DNA of 64,000 nt from Erythrobacter sp. (GTDB lineage Bacteria > Pseudomonadota > Alphaproteobacteria > Sphingomonadales > Sphingomonadaceae), in assembly GCA_019739335.1 (NCBI GenBank), contig CP073261.1:2346001-2410000 (forward strand), in the 5' to 3' direction. Each line of letters starts with the position of its first letter. Position 1 is the stretch's first letter. Made by a program: the position numbers and the translations under genes. Under the pieces are notes generated by a model. It ran no database searches. It saw only the letters and a program-made list of their open reading frames with translations, and was not told the DNA's origin. Positions 35,863 through 46,245 of this stretch are shown here, piece by piece.

Positions 35863-36166
35863 GAAGCAGGAAATCGCTGCCCGTCATTATGACGTGATCG
35901 TTGCCCCGCACATCACCGAGAAATCGACGATGGCGGGCGAGAACAACGCCATCGTGTTCAAGGTCGCCAATGATGCGACCAAGCCGCAGATCAAGGAAGC
36001 CGTGGAAGCGATCTACGACACCAAGGTCCTGGGCGTGAACACCATCGTGGTGAAGGGCAAGACCAAGCGTTGGAAGGGCAAGCCCTACAAGCGGTCCGAC
36101 TTCAAGAAGGCGATTGTTCGTCTGGCCGAAGGCCAGGACCCGATCGACTTCACGAGCACCATCTGA
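35855..36166 (+). CDS. rplW: 50S ribosomal protein L23
   Basis: 103 residues from the ATG at 35855, inside the end of rplD. L23 lies at the tunnel exit and docks SRP and trigger factor. [40 protein letters not shown] are canonical. Translational coupling to rplD by overlap. Confidence 0.97.
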   Translation: MAKKQEIAARHYDVIVAPHITEKSTMAGENNAIVFKVANDATKPQIKEAVEAIYDTKVLGVNTIVVKGKTKRWKGKPYKRSDFKKAIVRLAEGQDPIDFTSTI

Positions 36167-36188
36167 GGCCAGGGACAGGAACTAAGAC

Positions 36189-37025
36189 ATGGCACTCAAG
36201 AATTACAAGCCGACTAGCCCGTCCCGGCGCGCGCTCGTTCTGGTCGACAAGACCGGCCTCCACAAGGGTGGCCCGGTCAAGTCGCTGAGCGAAGGCAAGC
36301 GCAAGACTGGTGGCCGCAACAACAAGGGCCACGTGACTTCGCGCGGCCGTGGTGGCGGCAACAAGCAGAAGTACCGCTTCATCGATTTCAAGCGGCGCAA
36401 GTGGGACATGGAAGCCACCGTGGAGCGGATCGAATACGATCCCAACCGCACCGCTTTCATCGCCTTGCTCAAGTATGAAGATGGCGAACTCGCCTACATC
36501 ATTGCGCCGAACCGTGTCGCCCCCGGCGACAAGGTTATCGCTGGCGAGAAGGTCGATACCAAGCCGGGCAACGCGATGCTGCTGGGCCAGATGCCAGTCG
36601 GCACCATCATCCACAATGTGGAGATGAAGCCGGGCAAGGGTGGGCAGATCGCTCGTTCGGCAGGGACTTACGTGCAGCTCGTCGGTCGTGACCGCGGGAT
36701 GGTGATCGTTCGCCTGAACTCTGGCGAGCAGCGTTACCTGCGTTCGGATTGCATGGGGACGGTCGGTTCGGTGTCGAACCCCGACAACCAGAACCAGAAC
36801 CTCGGCAAGGCCGGTCGCAAGCGCCACATGGGTGTGAAGCCCCTGACGCGCGGTGTGGCCAAGAACCCGGTCGATCACCCGCACGGCGGCGGTGAAGGCC
36901 GCACCAGCGGTGGTCGTCACCCGGTTACGCCGTGGGGCAAGCCGACCAAGGGCGCCCGTACCCGCAGCAACAAGCAGACGGACAAGATGATCATCCGTTC
37001 GCGCCACGCCAAGAAGAAGAGGTAA
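36189..37025 (+). CDS. rplB: 50S ribosomal protein L2
   Basis: 278 residues. L2 is close to the peptidyl transferase centre. [20 protein letters not shown] start, [20 protein letters not shown], and the catalytic-centre loop [20 protein letters not shown] are canonical. Starts 22 bp after rplW. Confidence 0.98.
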   Translation: MALKNYKPTSPSRRALVLVDKTGLHKGGPVKSLSEGKRKTGGRNNKGHVTSRGRGGGNKQKYRFIDFKRRKWDMEATVERIEYDPNRTAFIALLKYEDGELAYIIAPNRVAPGDKVIAGEKVDTKPGNAMLLGQMPVGTIIHNVEMKPGKGGQIARSAGTYVQLVGRDRGMVIVRLNSGEQRYLRSDCMGTVGSVSNPDNQNQNLGKAGRKRHMGVKPLTRGVAKNPVDHPHGGGEGRTSGGRHPVTPWGKPTKGARTRSNKQTDKMIIRSRHAKKKR

Positions 37026-37031
37026 GGCCAC

Positions 37032-37307
37032 ATGGCACGTTCCGTCTGGAAAGGTCCGTTCGTCGATCTTCACCTGTTGAAGAAGGCACAGACCGCGCAG
37101 GAAGAAAGCACCAAGAAGCCGATCAAGACCTGGTCGCGCCGCTCCACTATCCTGCCGGATTTCGTGGGCCTGACGTTCAGCGTCTATAACGGCCACAAGT
37201 TCATCCCGGTCTCGGTTTCCGAGGAAATGGTCGGCCACAAGCTCGGCGAATTTGCGCCAACGCGCACCTTCCCCGGCCACGCTGCCGACAAGAAGGGTAA
37301 AAGGTAA
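37032..37307 (+). CDS. rpsS: 30S ribosomal protein S19
   Basis: 91 residues. Forms the head-bridge with S13. [60 protein letters not shown] are canonical. Its stop overlaps the rplV ATG by one base. Confidence 0.97.
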   Translation: MARSVWKGPFVDLHLLKKAQTAQEESTKKPIKTWSRRSTILPDFVGLTFSVYNGHKFIPVSVSEEMVGHKLGEFAPTRTFPGHAADKKGKR

Positions 37308-37684
37308 TGGGCAAGACCAAGTCCCCCCGCCGCGTCGGCGAAAACGAGGCGCTGGCCGTCGGCACCACCATTCGTGGTTCGGCGCAGAAGCTGAATCTCG
37401 TGGCGGCGCTGATCCGTGGCAAGAAGGCCGAAGATGCACTGAACATCCTCTCCTTCTCGAAGCGTGCAATGGCCCGCGACGCCAGCAAGGTGCTGGCTTC
37501 GGCTATCGCCAATGCGGAAAACAACCACGATCTCGATGTCGACGCGCTGGTCGTCGCCGAAGCGAGTGTCGGCAAGTCGGTTACGATGAAGCGGTTCGCC
37601 ACGCGCGGTCGCGGCAAGTCCACGCGCATCCTCAAGCCGTTCAGCCGGCTGCGGATCGTCGTGCGCGAGCAGGAAGAGGCGTAA
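37307..37684 (+). CDS. rplV: 50S ribosomal protein L22
   Basis: 125 residues. Lines the exit tunnel. [40 protein letters not shown], and the tunnel hairpin [20 protein letters not shown] are canonical. Between rpsS and rpsC, each touching. Confidence 0.97.
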   Translation: MGKTKSPRRVGENEALAVGTTIRGSAQKLNLVAALIRGKKAEDALNILSFSKRAMARDASKVLASAIANAENNHDLDVDALVVAEASVGKSVTMKRFATRGRGKSTRILKPFSRLRIVVREQEEA

Positions 37685-37685
37685 G

Positions 37686-38381
37686 ATGGGTCATAAGAGC
37701 AATCCGATCGGTCTGCGCCTGCAGATCAACCGCACCTGGGACAGCCGGTGGTACGCCGAAGGCGGTGAATACGCCAAGCTGCTCAAGGAAGACATCCTGA
37801 TCCGCAAGTACATCGTCGAGACCCTGCCGCAGGCAGCGATTTCGAAGATCGTTATCGAGCGTCCGGCAAAGTTGTGTCGCGTGTCCATCTATGCTGCGCG
37901 CCCCGGCGTGATCATTGGCAAGAAGGGCGCAGACATTGAAAAGCTGCGCGCAAAGCTGGCCACGATGACTGCCAGCGACGTCAAGCTGAACATCGTCGAA
38001 ATCCGCAAGCCGGAAGTCGATGCCAAGCTTGTGGCACAGGGCATTGCCGATCAGCTGGTGCGCCGTGTGGCGTTCCGCCGGGCAATGAAGCGCGCGATGC
38101 AGTCTGCCATGCGTCTGGGTGCCGAAGGCATCAAGATCATGTGCGGCGGTCGTCTCGGCGGGGCGGAAATCGCCCGCGTCGAACAATATCGCGAAGGCCG
38201 CGTGCCGCTGCATACGCTGCGCGCCAACATCGATTATGCCGAAGCCGAGGCGCTTACTGCCTATGGCATCATCGGCATCAAGGTGTGGGTCTTCAAGGGC
38301 GAAATCCTGGGTCACGATCCGACCTCGCAGGACCGCCTGATGATGGAATCGCAGACGTCCGGCGTCCGGCCAGCGCGTTGA
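37686..38381 (+). CDS. rpsC: 30S ribosomal protein S3
   Basis: 231 residues. Binds mRNA at the entry site. [22 protein letters not shown] domain [40 protein letters not shown], and the C-terminal [20 protein letters not shown] are canonical. Confidence 0.98.
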   Translation: MGHKSNPIGLRLQINRTWDSRWYAEGGEYAKLLKEDILIRKYIVETLPQAAISKIVIERPAKLCRVSIYAARPGVIIGKKGADIEKLRAKLATMTASDVKLNIVEIRKPEVDAKLVAQGIADQLVRRVAFRRAMKRAMQSAMRLGAEGIKIMCGGRLGGAEIARVEQYREGRVPLHTLRANIDYAEAEALTAYGIIGIKVWVFKGEILGHDPTSQDRLMMESQTSGVRPAR

Positions 38382-38395
38382 GGTGAGTAGATAAC

Positions 38396-38833
38396 ATGCT
38401 GCAACCGAAGAAAACCAAGTTCCGCAAGGCCTTCAAGGGCAAGATCCATGGCAAGGCCAAGGGCGGGACGGATCTGAATTTCGGATCCTACGGCCTCAAG
38501 GCCCTGGAACCCGAGCGTATCACAGCGCGCCAGATCGAAGCCGCCCGCCGGGCGATCACGCGTCACATCAAGCGCCAGGGGCGCTTGTGGATCCGCGTGT
38601 TCCCCGATGTGCCGGTGACGAAAAAGCCCGCCGAAGTCCGTCAGGGCAAGGGCAAGGGCGCGATCGAATTCTGGGCCGCCCGCGTCAAGCCCGGCCGCGT
38701 GCTGTTCGAACTCGATGGCGTTCCCGGCCCGCTGGCCGCTGAGGCATTCGAGCGTGCGGCGATGAAGCTGCCGATCAAGACCAAGGTGATCGCGCGCTTG
38801 GGCGATACCTCGCACCTGGGCGGAGACAAGTAA
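38396..38833 (+). CDS. rplP: 50S ribosomal protein L16
   Basis: 145 residues. Organises the A-site tRNA binding region. [60 protein letters not shown] are canonical. The last base is shared with the rpmC start. Confidence 0.97.
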   Translation: MLQPKKTKFRKAFKGKIHGKAKGGTDLNFGSYGLKALEPERITARQIEAARRAITRHIKRQGRLWIRVFPDVPVTKKPAEVRQGKGKGAIEFWAARVKPGRVLFELDGVPGPLAAEAFERAAMKLPIKTKVIARLGDTSHLGGDK

Positions 38834-39051
38834 TGGCGAAGATAGAAGACCTTCGTACGAAGACCGACGATCAGCTCGACGTACAGCTGGTGCAGCTGAA
38901 GAAGGAGCAGTTCAATCTGCGCTTCCAGGCTGCGACCAACCAGCTTGAGGGCGCTGCCCGCGTCCGCCAGGTCCGCCGCGAGATCGCGCAGATCAAGACG
39001 CTTCAGGGTGAGCGCGCCAAGAGCGCTCAGTCCGAAGCCGCGAAGGCTTAA
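38833..39051 (+). CDS. rpmC: 50S ribosomal protein L29
   Basis: 72 residues. A small two-helix tunnel-exit protein. [60 protein letters not shown] are typical. Ten bases before rpsQ. Confidence 0.95.
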   Translation: MAKIEDLRTKTDDQLDVQLVQLKKEQFNLRFQAATNQLEGAARVRQVRREIAQIKTLQGERAKSAQSEAAKA

Positions 39052-39061
39052 GGAGCAAACG

Positions 39062-39412
39062 ATGCCCAAGCGTATCCTCACCGGGACTGTCACCTCCGAC
39101 AAGACCGACAAGACCGTGACCGTGCTGGTCGAACGCCGCGTGAAGCACCCGTTGTACGGGAAAATCATCAAGCGTTCGAAGAAGTATCACGCGCACGATG
39201 AAGCCAACGAATTCGTAGTGGGCGACAAGGTCCGCATCGAAGAGACACGGCCGATTTCGAAGACCAAGACCTGGGCGGTCAAGGATCGTCTGGTTGCGAG
39301 CAAGGGCCAGGCCGTCGAGGCCGAGCTCGATGTCAAGGAATCGATGCCGACCGGTGCGCCTGCTGACAAGCAGGGTGACAAGAAGCCCGCCAAGGCTGAA
39401 GCCGAAGCATGA
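39062..39412 (+). CDS. rpsQ: 30S ribosomal protein S17 with C-terminal extension
   Basis: 116 residues from the ATG at 39062. S17 binds 16S rRNA early in assembly. [60 protein letters not shown] are canonical. The usual protein ends near here (80-90 residues); an added Asp/Lys/Ala-rich tail of about 30 residues ends [16 protein letters not shown]. Followed by a 97-bp gap with the hairpin GCTCGCCA/TGGCGGGC before rplN. Confidence 0.96.
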   Translation: MPKRILTGTVTSDKTDKTVTVLVERRVKHPLYGKIIKRSKKYHAHDEANEFVVGDKVRIEETRPISKTKTWAVKDRLVASKGQAVEAELDVKESMPTGAPADKQGDKKPAKAEAEA

Positions 39413-39509
39413 GAATTGGCTCGCCACACAGGTGGCGGGCAGACGTTAGGAACTGTCGGGCTGGTTTCGGCCATAGTCTCGGCAAGCCAATGAGAAGGAA
39501 GACGGATCG

Positions 39510-39878
39510 ATGATCCAGATGCAATCCAATCTCGACGTCGCGGACAACAGCGGCGCAAAGCGCGTCCAGTGCATCAAGGTGCTGGGTGGGTCGAAGCGCC
39601 GGACCGCGAGTGTCGGGGACGTGATCGTGGTTTCCGTGAAGGAAGCCCAGCCACGCGCCCGTGTGAAGAAGGGTGACGTTCACCGTGCGGTGATCGTGCG
39701 CACCCGCAAGGACGTGCGCCGCCCGGATGGCAGCGTGATCCGCTTCGATTCAAACGCGGCAGTGCTGGTCAACAAGAACGAGGAGCCGATCGGCACCCGT
39801 ATCTTCGGCCCGGTGGTCCGTGAACTGCGGGGTCGTGGTTTCATGAAGATCATCTCGCTCGCGCCGGAGGTGCTGTGA
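39510..39878 (+). CDS. rplN: 50S ribosomal protein L14
   Basis: 122 residues. Forms inter-subunit bridge B8. [40 protein letters not shown], the [20 protein letters not shown] and [19 protein letters not shown] motifs are canonical. First gene of the spc part. Its stop overlaps the rplX ATG. Confidence 0.98.
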   Translation: MIQMQSNLDVADNSGAKRVQCIKVLGGSKRRTASVGDVIVVSVKEAQPRARVKKGDVHRAVIVRTRKDVRRPDGSVIRFDSNAAVLVNKNEEPIGTRIFGPVVRELRGRGFMKIISLAPEVL

Positions 39879-40198
39879 TGGGCGCTGCCAAGATCAAGAA
39901 GGGCGACAAGGTTGTCGTGCTGTCGGGTAAGGACAAGGGCCAGACTGGCACTGTCCAGCAGGTCATGCCGAAGGATGGCAAGGTCCTGGTCGATGGCGTC
40001 AACGTGATGACCCGTCACCGCAAGCCGAGTCAGGCGAACCCGCAGGGCGGGATCGACCGGGTTCCGGCGCCTTTGGCGATCAGCAAGGTTGCTGTTGCCG
40101 ATCCCAAGGATGGCAAGCCCACCCGCGTCCGGTTTGAAACCAAGGACGGCAAGAAGGTGCGCGTTGCCGTCAAGTCCGGGGAGACTATCGATGGCTGA
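39878..40198 (+). CDS. rplX: 50S ribosomal protein L24
   Basis: 106 residues from the ATG at 39878, overlapping the rplN stop by one base; a GTG three bases earlier is less likely. Assembly-initiator protein. The KOW motif [20 protein letters not shown] and [19 protein letters not shown] are canonical. Overlaps rplE by eight bases. Confidence 0.97.
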   Translation: MGAAKIKKGDKVVVLSGKDKGQTGTVQQVMPKDGKVLVDGVNVMTRHRKPSQANPQGGIDRVPAPLAISKVAVADPKDGKPTRVRFETKDGKKVRVAVKSGETIDG

Positions 40199-40775
40199 TT
40201 ATACCCCCCGCATGAAGCAGAAGTATGCGGATGAAATCGTTGCGGCGATGACCGAGAAGTTCGGTTACACCAACCGTCTCCAGGTTCCGCGGATCGAGAA
40301 GATCACGCTCAACATGGGCGTGGGCGAAGCGAGCCAGGACAAGAAGAAGGTCCAGACCGCAGCCGAGGAAATGGAACTGATCGCCGGTCAGAAGCCGGTG
40401 ATTACCAAGGCGAAGAAGTCGATCGCGCAGTTCAAGCTGCGTGATGGCATGCCGATCGGCTGCAAGGTCAACCTGCGCCGCGATCGCATGTACGAATTCC
40501 TCGACCGCCTGGTGACCATCGCCATGCCCCGCATCCGCGATTTCCGCGGCGTGAACCCCAAGTCGTTCGACGGCCAGGGCAACTACGCCATGGGCATCAG
40601 GGAGCAGATCATCTTTCCGGAGATCAGCTACGACCGGATCGAAAAGGTGCGCGGGATGGATATCATCGTGACCACCACCGCCAAGACCGACGACGAGGCG
40701 CGCGAACTGCTGCGCCTGTTCGGTTTCCCGTTCCCGCTCGAAGAAGCGGCTGAAGAAGAAAAGGCGGCGGCGTAA
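40191..40775 (+). CDS. rplE: 50S ribosomal protein L5
   Basis: 194 residues from the ATG at 40191. L5 binds 5S r[47 protein letters not shown]-type ending [20 protein letters not shown] are canonical. The C-terminus has a short Glu/Ala-rich tail ([11 protein letters not shown]). Confidence 0.97.
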   Translation: MADYTPRMKQKYADEIVAAMTEKFGYTNRLQVPRIEKITLNMGVGEASQDKKKVQTAAEEMELIAGQKPVITKAKKSIAQFKLRDGMPIGCKVNLRRDRMYEFLDRLVTIAMPRIRDFRGVNPKSFDGQGNYAMGIREQIIFPEISYDRIEKVRGMDIIVTTTAKTDDEARELLRLFGFPFPLEEAAEEEKAAA

Positions 40776-40819
40776 GCCGTCCCCTTGCTGGATAGAGAAA
40801 AGAAGAGAGCTTAAGTCCA

Positions 40820-41125
40820 ATGGCGAAACTGAGTTCCATCAACAAGAACGAGCGGCGCAAGCTCCTCGTCAAGAAGTACGCTGGCAAGTACGCCAAGCTG
40901 AAGGCCGTGGCCGACAATGAATCGCTCGACGAAACCGAGCGCCTCATGGCCCGCTTGAAGATGGCCGAACTGCCGCGCAACGCGAACCCGACCCGGGTGC
41001 GCAACCGCTGCAACACCACCGGCCGCCCGCGCGGCTATTACCGCAAGTTCGGGCTTTGCCGCATCGAACTCCGCGATCTGGCCAACAAGGGCCTGATCCC
41101 GGGCGTGACCAAGTCGAGCTGGTGA
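40820..41125 (+). CDS. rpsN: 30S ribosomal protein S14
   Basis: 101 residues, the long zinc-free type. [60 protein letters not shown] are canonical. Forty-four bases after rplE, 11 before rpsH. Confidence 0.97.
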   Translation: MAKLSSINKNERRKLLVKKYAGKYAKLKAVADNESLDETERLMARLKMAELPRNANPTRVRNRCNTTGRPRGYYRKFGLCRIELRDLANKGLIPGVTKSSW

Positions 41126-41136
41126 GGATCTGAACC

Positions 41137-41532
41137 ATGGCATTGACCGATCCCCTGGGTGATATGCTCACCCGTATCCGCAACGGCCAGCAGGCGAAGA
41201 AGGATTCCGTCCTTTCGCCCGCCAGCAAGCTGCGTGCTAACGTCCTCGAAGTGCTTCAGCGGGAAGGCTACATTCGTGGCTATTCCGAAGACACGAGCGG
41301 CAAGCACAAGGCGCTGCGGATCGAACTGAAGTATTTCGAAGGCGAACCTGCGATCAAGCATGTCGCCCGCGTGTCCCGCCCTGGCCGCCGCATCTATTCG
41401 GGTTCGAAGGAAATCCCGAACGTGCGCAACGGTCTTGGCATCACCATCGTCTCGACGCCCAAGGGCGTGCTTTCGGATAACGAAGCGCGCAACGAAAACG
41501 TCGGTGGCGAAGTGCTGGCGGAGGTGTTCTGA
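41137..41532 (+). CDS. rpsH: 30S ribosomal protein S8
   Basis: 131 residues. Central-domain 16S rRNA binder and, in E. coli, repressor of the spc operon. [60 protein letters not shown] are canonical. Overlaps rplF by one base. Confidence 0.97.
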   Translation: MALTDPLGDMLTRIRNGQQAKKDSVLSPASKLRANVLEVLQREGYIRGYSEDTSGKHKALRIELKYFEGEPAIKHVARVSRPGRRIYSGSKEIPNVRNGLGITIVSTPKGVLSDNEARNENVGGEVLAEVF

Positions 41533-42065
41533 TGAGCCGCATCGGCAAAAAGCCGGTGGCGATCCCCAGCGGGGTCACCGCCAAGGCGGAGAACGGCGTG
41601 TTGAGCGTGAAGGGCCCCAAGGGCGAGCTCACCATGTCGATGTTCGACCTGATCGAATACAAGATCGAAGGCGACGAAATCCAGGTCAACCCTATCAACA
41701 AGACCAAGCAGGCCCGGCAGTTCTGGGGTATGCAGCGCACTTTGGTGCAGAACCTTGTCGATGGTGTGACCGAAGGTTTCACCAAGGTCCTGAACATCAC
41801 CGGCGTCGGCTATCGTGCTTCGGCAACGGGCAATAAGATCAAGTTGCAGCTCGGTTTCAGCCACGATGTCGATCTGGACGTTCCCGAGGGTCTCGAAGTG
41901 AAGACCCCGGATCAGACCACGATCGAGATTTCCGGTATCGACAAGCAGAAGGTCGGGCAGTTTGCTGCCGAGATCCGCGAATGGCGCAAGCCGGAGCCCT
42001 ACAAAGGCAAGGGTGTGCGGTATCGCGGCGAGTTTATCTTCCGCAAGGAAGGGAAGAAGAAGTAA
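41532..42065 (+). CDS. rplF: 50S ribosomal protein L6
   Basis: 177 residues. [40 protein letters not shown], the C-terminal [20 protein letters not shown] are canonical. Located near the factor-binding site of the 50S subunit. Confidence 0.97.
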   Translation: MSRIGKKPVAIPSGVTAKAENGVLSVKGPKGELTMSMFDLIEYKIEGDEIQVNPINKTKQARQFWGMQRTLVQNLVDGVTEGFTKVLNITGVGYRASATGNKIKLQLGFSHDVDLDVPEGLEVKTPDQTTIEISGIDKQKVGQFAAEIREWRKPEPYKGKGVRYRGEFIFRKEGKKK

Positions 42066-42066
42066 G

Positions 42067-42411
42067 ATGGCAAAGCTCTCTCTCTTTGAACGTCGCCGTC
42101 GCCGGGTGCGCACTGCGCTCCGTGCGCGTGCCGGTGGCAAGCCGCGGCTGTCGGTGCACCGCACCGGCAAGCACATTTATGCGCAGGTCATCGATGACAA
42201 GGACGGTCGTACCGTTGCTGCCGCCAGCACGCTGGGCAGCAAGGCATCGGGTGCCAACGTCGATGCCGCTTCGCAGGTCGGCAAGGATATTGCCGAAGCT
42301 GCTAAGAAGGCTGGCGTGACCACTGTCGTGTTCGATCGCGGCGGGTTCCTGTTCCATGGCCGCGTCAAGGCGCTGGCCGATGCCGCCCGCGAAGGCGGGC
42401 TGGAGTTCTGA
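42067..42411 (+). CDS. rplR: 50S ribosomal protein L18
   Basis: 114 residues from the ATG at 42067. 5S rRNA binder. [60 protein letters not shown] are canonical. Two bases before rpsE. Confidence 0.97.
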   Translation: MAKLSLFERRRRRVRTALRARAGGKPRLSVHRTGKHIYAQVIDDKDGRTVAAASTLGSKASGANVDAASQVGKDIAEAAKKAGVTTVVFDRGGFLFHGRVKALADAAREGGLEF

Positions 42412-42413
42412 TT

Positions 42414-43211
42414 ATGGCTGACGAAACCAACAACGAAGATGTGAAGGTGGACAACGCGGGTTCGACCCCGACGCCCACCACTGCGCCAAGCGAGGCGTTC
42501 ATCAACCAGTCGTCCGCTGGCGGAACCGATACTGCTCCGCGCGGTCGTGGTGGCCGTGGTGGCGGCGGTGGTGGCCGTGACAACAATCGCGGCGGCGGTG
42601 GCGGCCGTGACAATCGTGGCGGTGGTCGCGGTCGTGACGATCGCCGTGGCGGTCGTGGCGGAGACGACGACGGTGGTGAGGAGCTGATTGAAAAGCTCGT
42701 CCACATCAACCGCGTCGCCAAGGTGGTGAAGGGCGGCAAGCGCTTCGGTTTCGCCGCGCTGGTCGTGGTGGGTGACGGCAAGGGCCGCGTCGGCTTCGGC
42801 CACGGCAAGGCCCGCGAAGTTCCCGAAGCGATCAACAAGGCGACTGCGGCGGCCAAGAAGGCCATGATCCGCGTGCCGCTGAAGGAAGGTCGCACGCTGC
42901 ACCATGACGGGATGGGCCACTTTGGCGCCGGCCGGGTGAACGTGCGTTCGGCGCCTGCCGGTACCGGCATCATCGCCGGTGGCCCGATGCGCGCCGTGTT
43001 CGAAAGCCTTGGCGTTGCCGACGTGGTGACCAAGTCGATCGGCACGTCGAACCCCTACAACATGATCCGCGCTACCTTCGATGCTCTCGTCAACCAGTCT
43101 TCGCCGAAGTCGGTTGCCCAGCGTCGCGGCAAGAAGGTCGCCGATCTTCTGGGTCGCGGTGGTGCTACTGTGGTCGAGGCGGAAGCCGACGCTGCGGCTC
43201 TGGTGGAGTAA
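42414..43211 (+). CDS. rpsE: 30S ribosomal protein S5 with N-terminal RGG-rich extension
   Basis: 265 residues against about 166 in E. coli. S5 shapes the mRNA entry and decoding site. The core begins near residue 90 ([20 protein letters not shown]) with the S5 signature [20 protein letters not shown]. The N-terminal 88 residues are an acidic start followed by a Gly/Arg/Asp repeat ([20 protein letters not shown]) resembling eukaryotic RGG boxes. The repeats use varied codons, so it is not a simple DNA slippage run. Related extensions occur in sphingomonads by family knowledge; function unknown. Confidence 0.96.
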   Translation: MADETNNEDVKVDNAGSTPTPTTAPSEAFINQSSAGGTDTAPRGRGGRGGGGGGRDNNRGGGGGRDNRGGGRGRDDRRGGRGGDDDGGEELIEKLVHINRVAKVVKGGKRFGFAALVVVGDGKGRVGFGHGKAREVPEAINKATAAAKKAMIRVPLKEGRTLHHDGMGHFGAGRVNVRSAPAGTGIIAGGPMRAVFESLGVADVVTKSIGTSNPYNMIRATFDALVNQSSPKSVAQRRGKKVADLLGRGGATVVEAEADAAALVE

Positions 43212-43216
43212 GAACG

Positions 43217-43405
43217 ATGGCCGATAAGAAAACCATCAAGATCAAGCAGATCGGTTCGCCGATCCGCCGCCCCAAGGATCAGCGCGAAACGCTGATCGGG
43301 CTGGGCCTCAACAAGATGCACAAGGTCGTCGAGTTGCAGGACACCCCGGAAGTTCGCGGCGCGATCCGCAAGCTGCCGCACATGGTGCAGATCGTAGAGG
43401 ACTAA
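43217..43405 (+). CDS. rpmD: 50S ribosomal protein L30
   Basis: 62 residues. [40 protein letters not shown] are canonical. Five bases after rpsE; followed by a 101-bp gap with a terminator-like hairpin before rplO. Confidence 0.96.
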   Translation: MADKKTIKIKQIGSPIRRPKDQRETLIGLGLNKMHKVVELQDTPEVRGAIRKLPHMVQIVED

Positions 43406-43440
43406 GCCTCTCTACCGCACCGAAACAAATTGACGGTGGT

Positions 43441-43472
43441 GGCCCGCTGGACTAGCGGGCCGCTTCCATTTT
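43441..43472 (+). terminator. Attenuator-like hairpin between rpmD and rplO
   Basis: GGCCCGCT (43441-43448), five-base loop, AGCGGGCC (43454-43461), then GCTTCCATTTT. It could partially terminate before rplO-secY. A weak promoter-like TTGACG-N17-TAGCGG overlaps it (43430-43458). Confidence 0.5.
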
Positions 43473-43506
43473 ACCAGCGCGAACATAGCGAAAGCGAGTG
43501 CAAGAC

Positions 43507-44040
43507 ATGAAACTGAACGACATCCGTGACAATGATGGCGCCCGCAAGGGCCGTATGCGCGTCGGACGCGGCATCGGTTCCGGCAAGGGCAAGACCTCGG
43601 GGCGCGGCCAGAAGGGCCAGAAGAGCCGTTCGGGCGTTTCCATCAAGGGCTTCGAAGGCGGCCAGATGCCGCTGCACATGCGCCTGCCGAAGCGCGGCTT
43701 CAACAATCCGTTCGGCAAGGACTATGCCGAAGTGAACCTGGGCCAGATCCAGAAGCTGGTCGATAACGGCAAGCTCGATGCCAAGGGCACTGTGGACCAT
43801 GCGGCGCTCAAGGCAGCCGGTGTGGCGCGCGGTGGCAAGGACGGCGTGCGCCTGCTCGGCAAGGGTGAACTGACCGCCAAGCTGACCTTCAGCGTTGCCG
43901 GTGCGTCCAAGGGCGCGATCGAAGCGGTCGAAAAGACCGGCGGCAAGGTCGAAGTGATCGACAAGGGCAAGCCCGAGCACGAAAAGAAGCTTGAGCGCCG
44001 CGAGGCCAACAAGGCCGCCAAGGCCGCCAAGCACGGTTAA
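43507..44040 (+). CDS. rplO: 50S ribosomal protein L15
   Basis: 177 residues from the ATG at 43507 (GTG at 43498 alternative). [40 protein letters not shown], and [20 protein letters not shown] are canonical. The C-terminus has a Lys/Ala-rich extension ([15 protein letters not shown]) beyond the E. coli end. Confidence 0.96.
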   Translation: MKLNDIRDNDGARKGRMRVGRGIGSGKGKTSGRGQKGQKSRSGVSIKGFEGGQMPLHMRLPKRGFNNPFGKDYAEVNLGQIQKLVDNGKLDAKGTVDHAALKAAGVARGGKDGVRLLGKGELTAKLTFSVAGASKGAIEAVEKTGGKVEVIDKGKPEHEKKLERREANKAAKAAKHG

Positions 44041-44144
44041 TCGGTAAAATGGACGGCGCGGGTTCGACATCGGGCCCGCGCCTCCCTATCTAGCTCTCCT
44101 GAGCCGGGAGGGACCGGCGCAAGAACCAGGATCAAAGGCATTCT

Positions 44145-45509
44145 ATGGCATCCCGCGCCGACAATATCGCAAGCTCGCTGAGCTTTGCCAACTTCTCCAA
44201 GGCAACCGAGCTCAAGCAGCGCATCTGGTTCACCATCGGTGCGCTGATCGTGTTCCGCTTCCTCAGCTTCGTGCCGCTGCCGGGTGTAAACCCGCTGATC
44301 CTCGAAACGCTGTATGACCAGACACGCGGCGGCATCCTCGACATGTTCAACATGTTCTCCGGCGGTTCGCTGGAACGGATGAGCCTGATTGCGCTTGGCG
44401 TGATGCCCTATATCACCGCATCGATCGTGGTGCAGCTGGCCTCCTCGCTCCATCCGACGCTGATGGCGATCAAGAAGGAAGGTGAGGCAGGGCGCAAGAA
44501 GCTGAACCAGTACACCCGCTACGGCACGGTATTCCTCTGTGCGATCCAAGGCTGGTTCCTTGCCACCGGTCTCGAAGCCTACGGCGCATCGAGCGGTTTG
44601 CAGGCAGTGGTCGTCCCCGGCCTGATGTTCAAGATCGTCACCGTCATCAACCTCGTCGGCGGGACGATGTTCCTGCTGTGGCTGGGCGAACAGATCACCA
44701 GTCGAGGCATCGGTAATGGCGTCTCGCTCATCATTATGGCGGGTATCGTCGCCCAGTTCCCTACCTTTACCGCCAACCTTTTCGAAGGCGGCCGGTCGGG
44801 CTCGATCAGCGGCGTGCTGATCGGTGGCCTGGTCGTGATGCTGATTGCGCTGATCCTGGTGATCTGCTTCTTCGAACGCGCGCAGCGGCGGTTGCTGATC
44901 CAGTATCCCAAGCGCGCCACCCAGCGCGGCGGGATGCAGGCGGACCGCTCGCACTTGCCCCTGAAGCTCAACACCGCGGGCGTGATTCCGCCGATCTTCG
45001 CCAGTTCACTGCTGCTGCTGCCGCTGACGATTACCCAGTTCGCGGGCAATTCGATCGATACGACCACGGGCACCGGTGCCTTCGTGCAGCAGCTGAACCA
45101 GTATCTCGCCCACGGGCAGCCGCTCTACATGGCGCTCTATGCGGCGGGGATCATCTTCTTCTGCTTCTTCTACACTGCCGTGGTATTCAATCCGGAAGAC
45201 ACGGCGGAGAACCTGAAGAAGCAGGGCGGTTTCATCCCCGGCATCCGTCCGGGGAAGCGCACTGCCGACTATCTCGACTACGTGCTCACGCGCATCACCG
45301 TGGTCGGCGCGATCTACCTTACGCTGGTCTGCGTCATTCCCGAATGGGGCATCGCACAAACCGGATTGCCGCTGTTCCTTGGCGGCACCAGCCTGCTGAT
45401 CGTGGTGAATGTAACAGTGGACACAATCAGCCAGATCCAGTCTCACCTGTTGGCACACCAGTATGGCGACCTTATCAAGAAGGCCAAGCTGAAGGGCCGC
45501 ACGCGCTAG
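44145..45509 (+). CDS. secY: Protein translocase subunit SecY
   Basis: 454 residues, ten membrane helices. Channel subunit of SecYEG in the inner membrane. N-terminal ELKQRIWFTIGALIVFRFLS, plug region GGILDMFNMFSGGSLERMSL, conserved cytoplasmic loops with LNQYTRYGTV and RPGKRTADYLDYVLTRITVV. Pairs with secF at the left edge functionally. A GGCGCGGG/CCCGCGCC hairpin lies in the rplO-secY gap. Followed by adk. Confidence 0.97.
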   Translation: MASRADNIASSLSFANFSKATELKQRIWFTIGALIVFRFLSFVPLPGVNPLILETLYDQTRGGILDMFNMFSGGSLERMSLIALGVMPYITASIVVQLASSLHPTLMAIKKEGEAGRKKLNQYTRYGTVFLCAIQGWFLATGLEAYGASSGLQAVVVPGLMFKIVTVINLVGGTMFLLWLGEQITSRGIGNGVSLIIMAGIVAQFPTFTANLFEGGRSGSISGVLIGGLVVMLIALILVICFFERAQRRLLIQYPKRATQRGGMQADRSHLPLKLNTAGVIPPIFASSLLLLPLTITQFAGNSIDTTTGTGAFVQQLNQYLAHGQPLYMALYAAGIIFFCFFYTAVVFNPEDTAENLKKQGGFIPGIRPGKRTADYLDYVLTRITVVGAIYLTLVCVIPEWGIAQTGLPLFLGGTSLLIVVNVTVDTISQIQSHLLAHQYGDLIKKAKLKGRTR

Positions 45510-45551
45510 GTCTGCGCTGGGCCTGCTCACATCGGGGGAGCCGATTTTAGC

Positions 45552-46202
45552 ATGAATATCATTCTTTTGGGCCCGCCGGGCGCGGGCAAGGGCACGCAGG
45601 CGAACCTGCTGGTCCAACACCACGGGATGCGCCAGCTTTCGACCGGCGATATGCTGCGCGCGGCCGTGAAGGCGCAGACCCCGGTGGGCGTGCAGGCGAA
45701 AGCGGTGATGGAGCGCGGCGAGCTTGTTTCCGACGAAATCGTCTCCGCGCTGATCGATGAGGAACTCGCCGGCATGGCCGATGAAGTCGGCGCGATATTC
45801 GACGGCTACCCGCGCACCGAGGCGCAGGCCCATTCGCTCGACGATATTCTTTCCCGGCATGGCCGCAAGCTCGACCATGTGATCGAGCTGCTGGTGGACG
45901 AGGAAGCACTGGTAGACCGCGTCACCGGGCGTTTCACCTGCACCACTTGCGGCGAAGGTTATCATGACCGGCACAAGCTGCCCGCCGTCGATGGTGTGTG
46001 CGACAAGTGCGGCGGCACCGAGTTCAAGCGCCGCCCGGACGACACCGAAGAAACCGTCCGCACTCGCATGACCGAATACCGCGCCAAGACCGCGCCGATC
46101 CTTCCGACCTACGAAGCGCGCGGGATTGTCCAGCGGGTGGACGGCATGGCCGCCATCGACGATGTGACGGCAGCGATCGAGAAGGTTCTCGCTTCGGGCT
46201 AG
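45552..46202 (+). CDS. adk: Adenylate kinase with zinc-type LID
   Basis: 216 residues. Interconverts ATP+AMP and 2 ADP. P-loop GPPGAGKGTQA, AMP-binding STGDMLRAAV, FDGYPRTEAQA. The LID domain has four cysteines in C-x2-C...C-x2-C spacing (CTTCGEGYH, CDKCGG), the zinc-binding form found in many bacteria but not E. coli. Placed after secY, as in many bacteria. Confidence 0.97.
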   Translation: MNIILLGPPGAGKGTQANLLVQHHGMRQLSTGDMLRAAVKAQTPVGVQAKAVMERGELVSDEIVSALIDEELAGMADEVGAIFDGYPRTEAQAHSLDDILSRHGRKLDHVIELLVDEEALVDRVTGRFTCTTCGEGYHDRHKLPAVDGVCDKCGGTEFKRRPDDTEETVRTRMTEYRAKTAPILPTYEARGIVQRVDGMAAIDDVTAAIEKVLASG

Positions 46203-46245
46203 GCTTGGCTCTATCCCTTGGCCTGAAAGGTAACGGGAGGGATCG

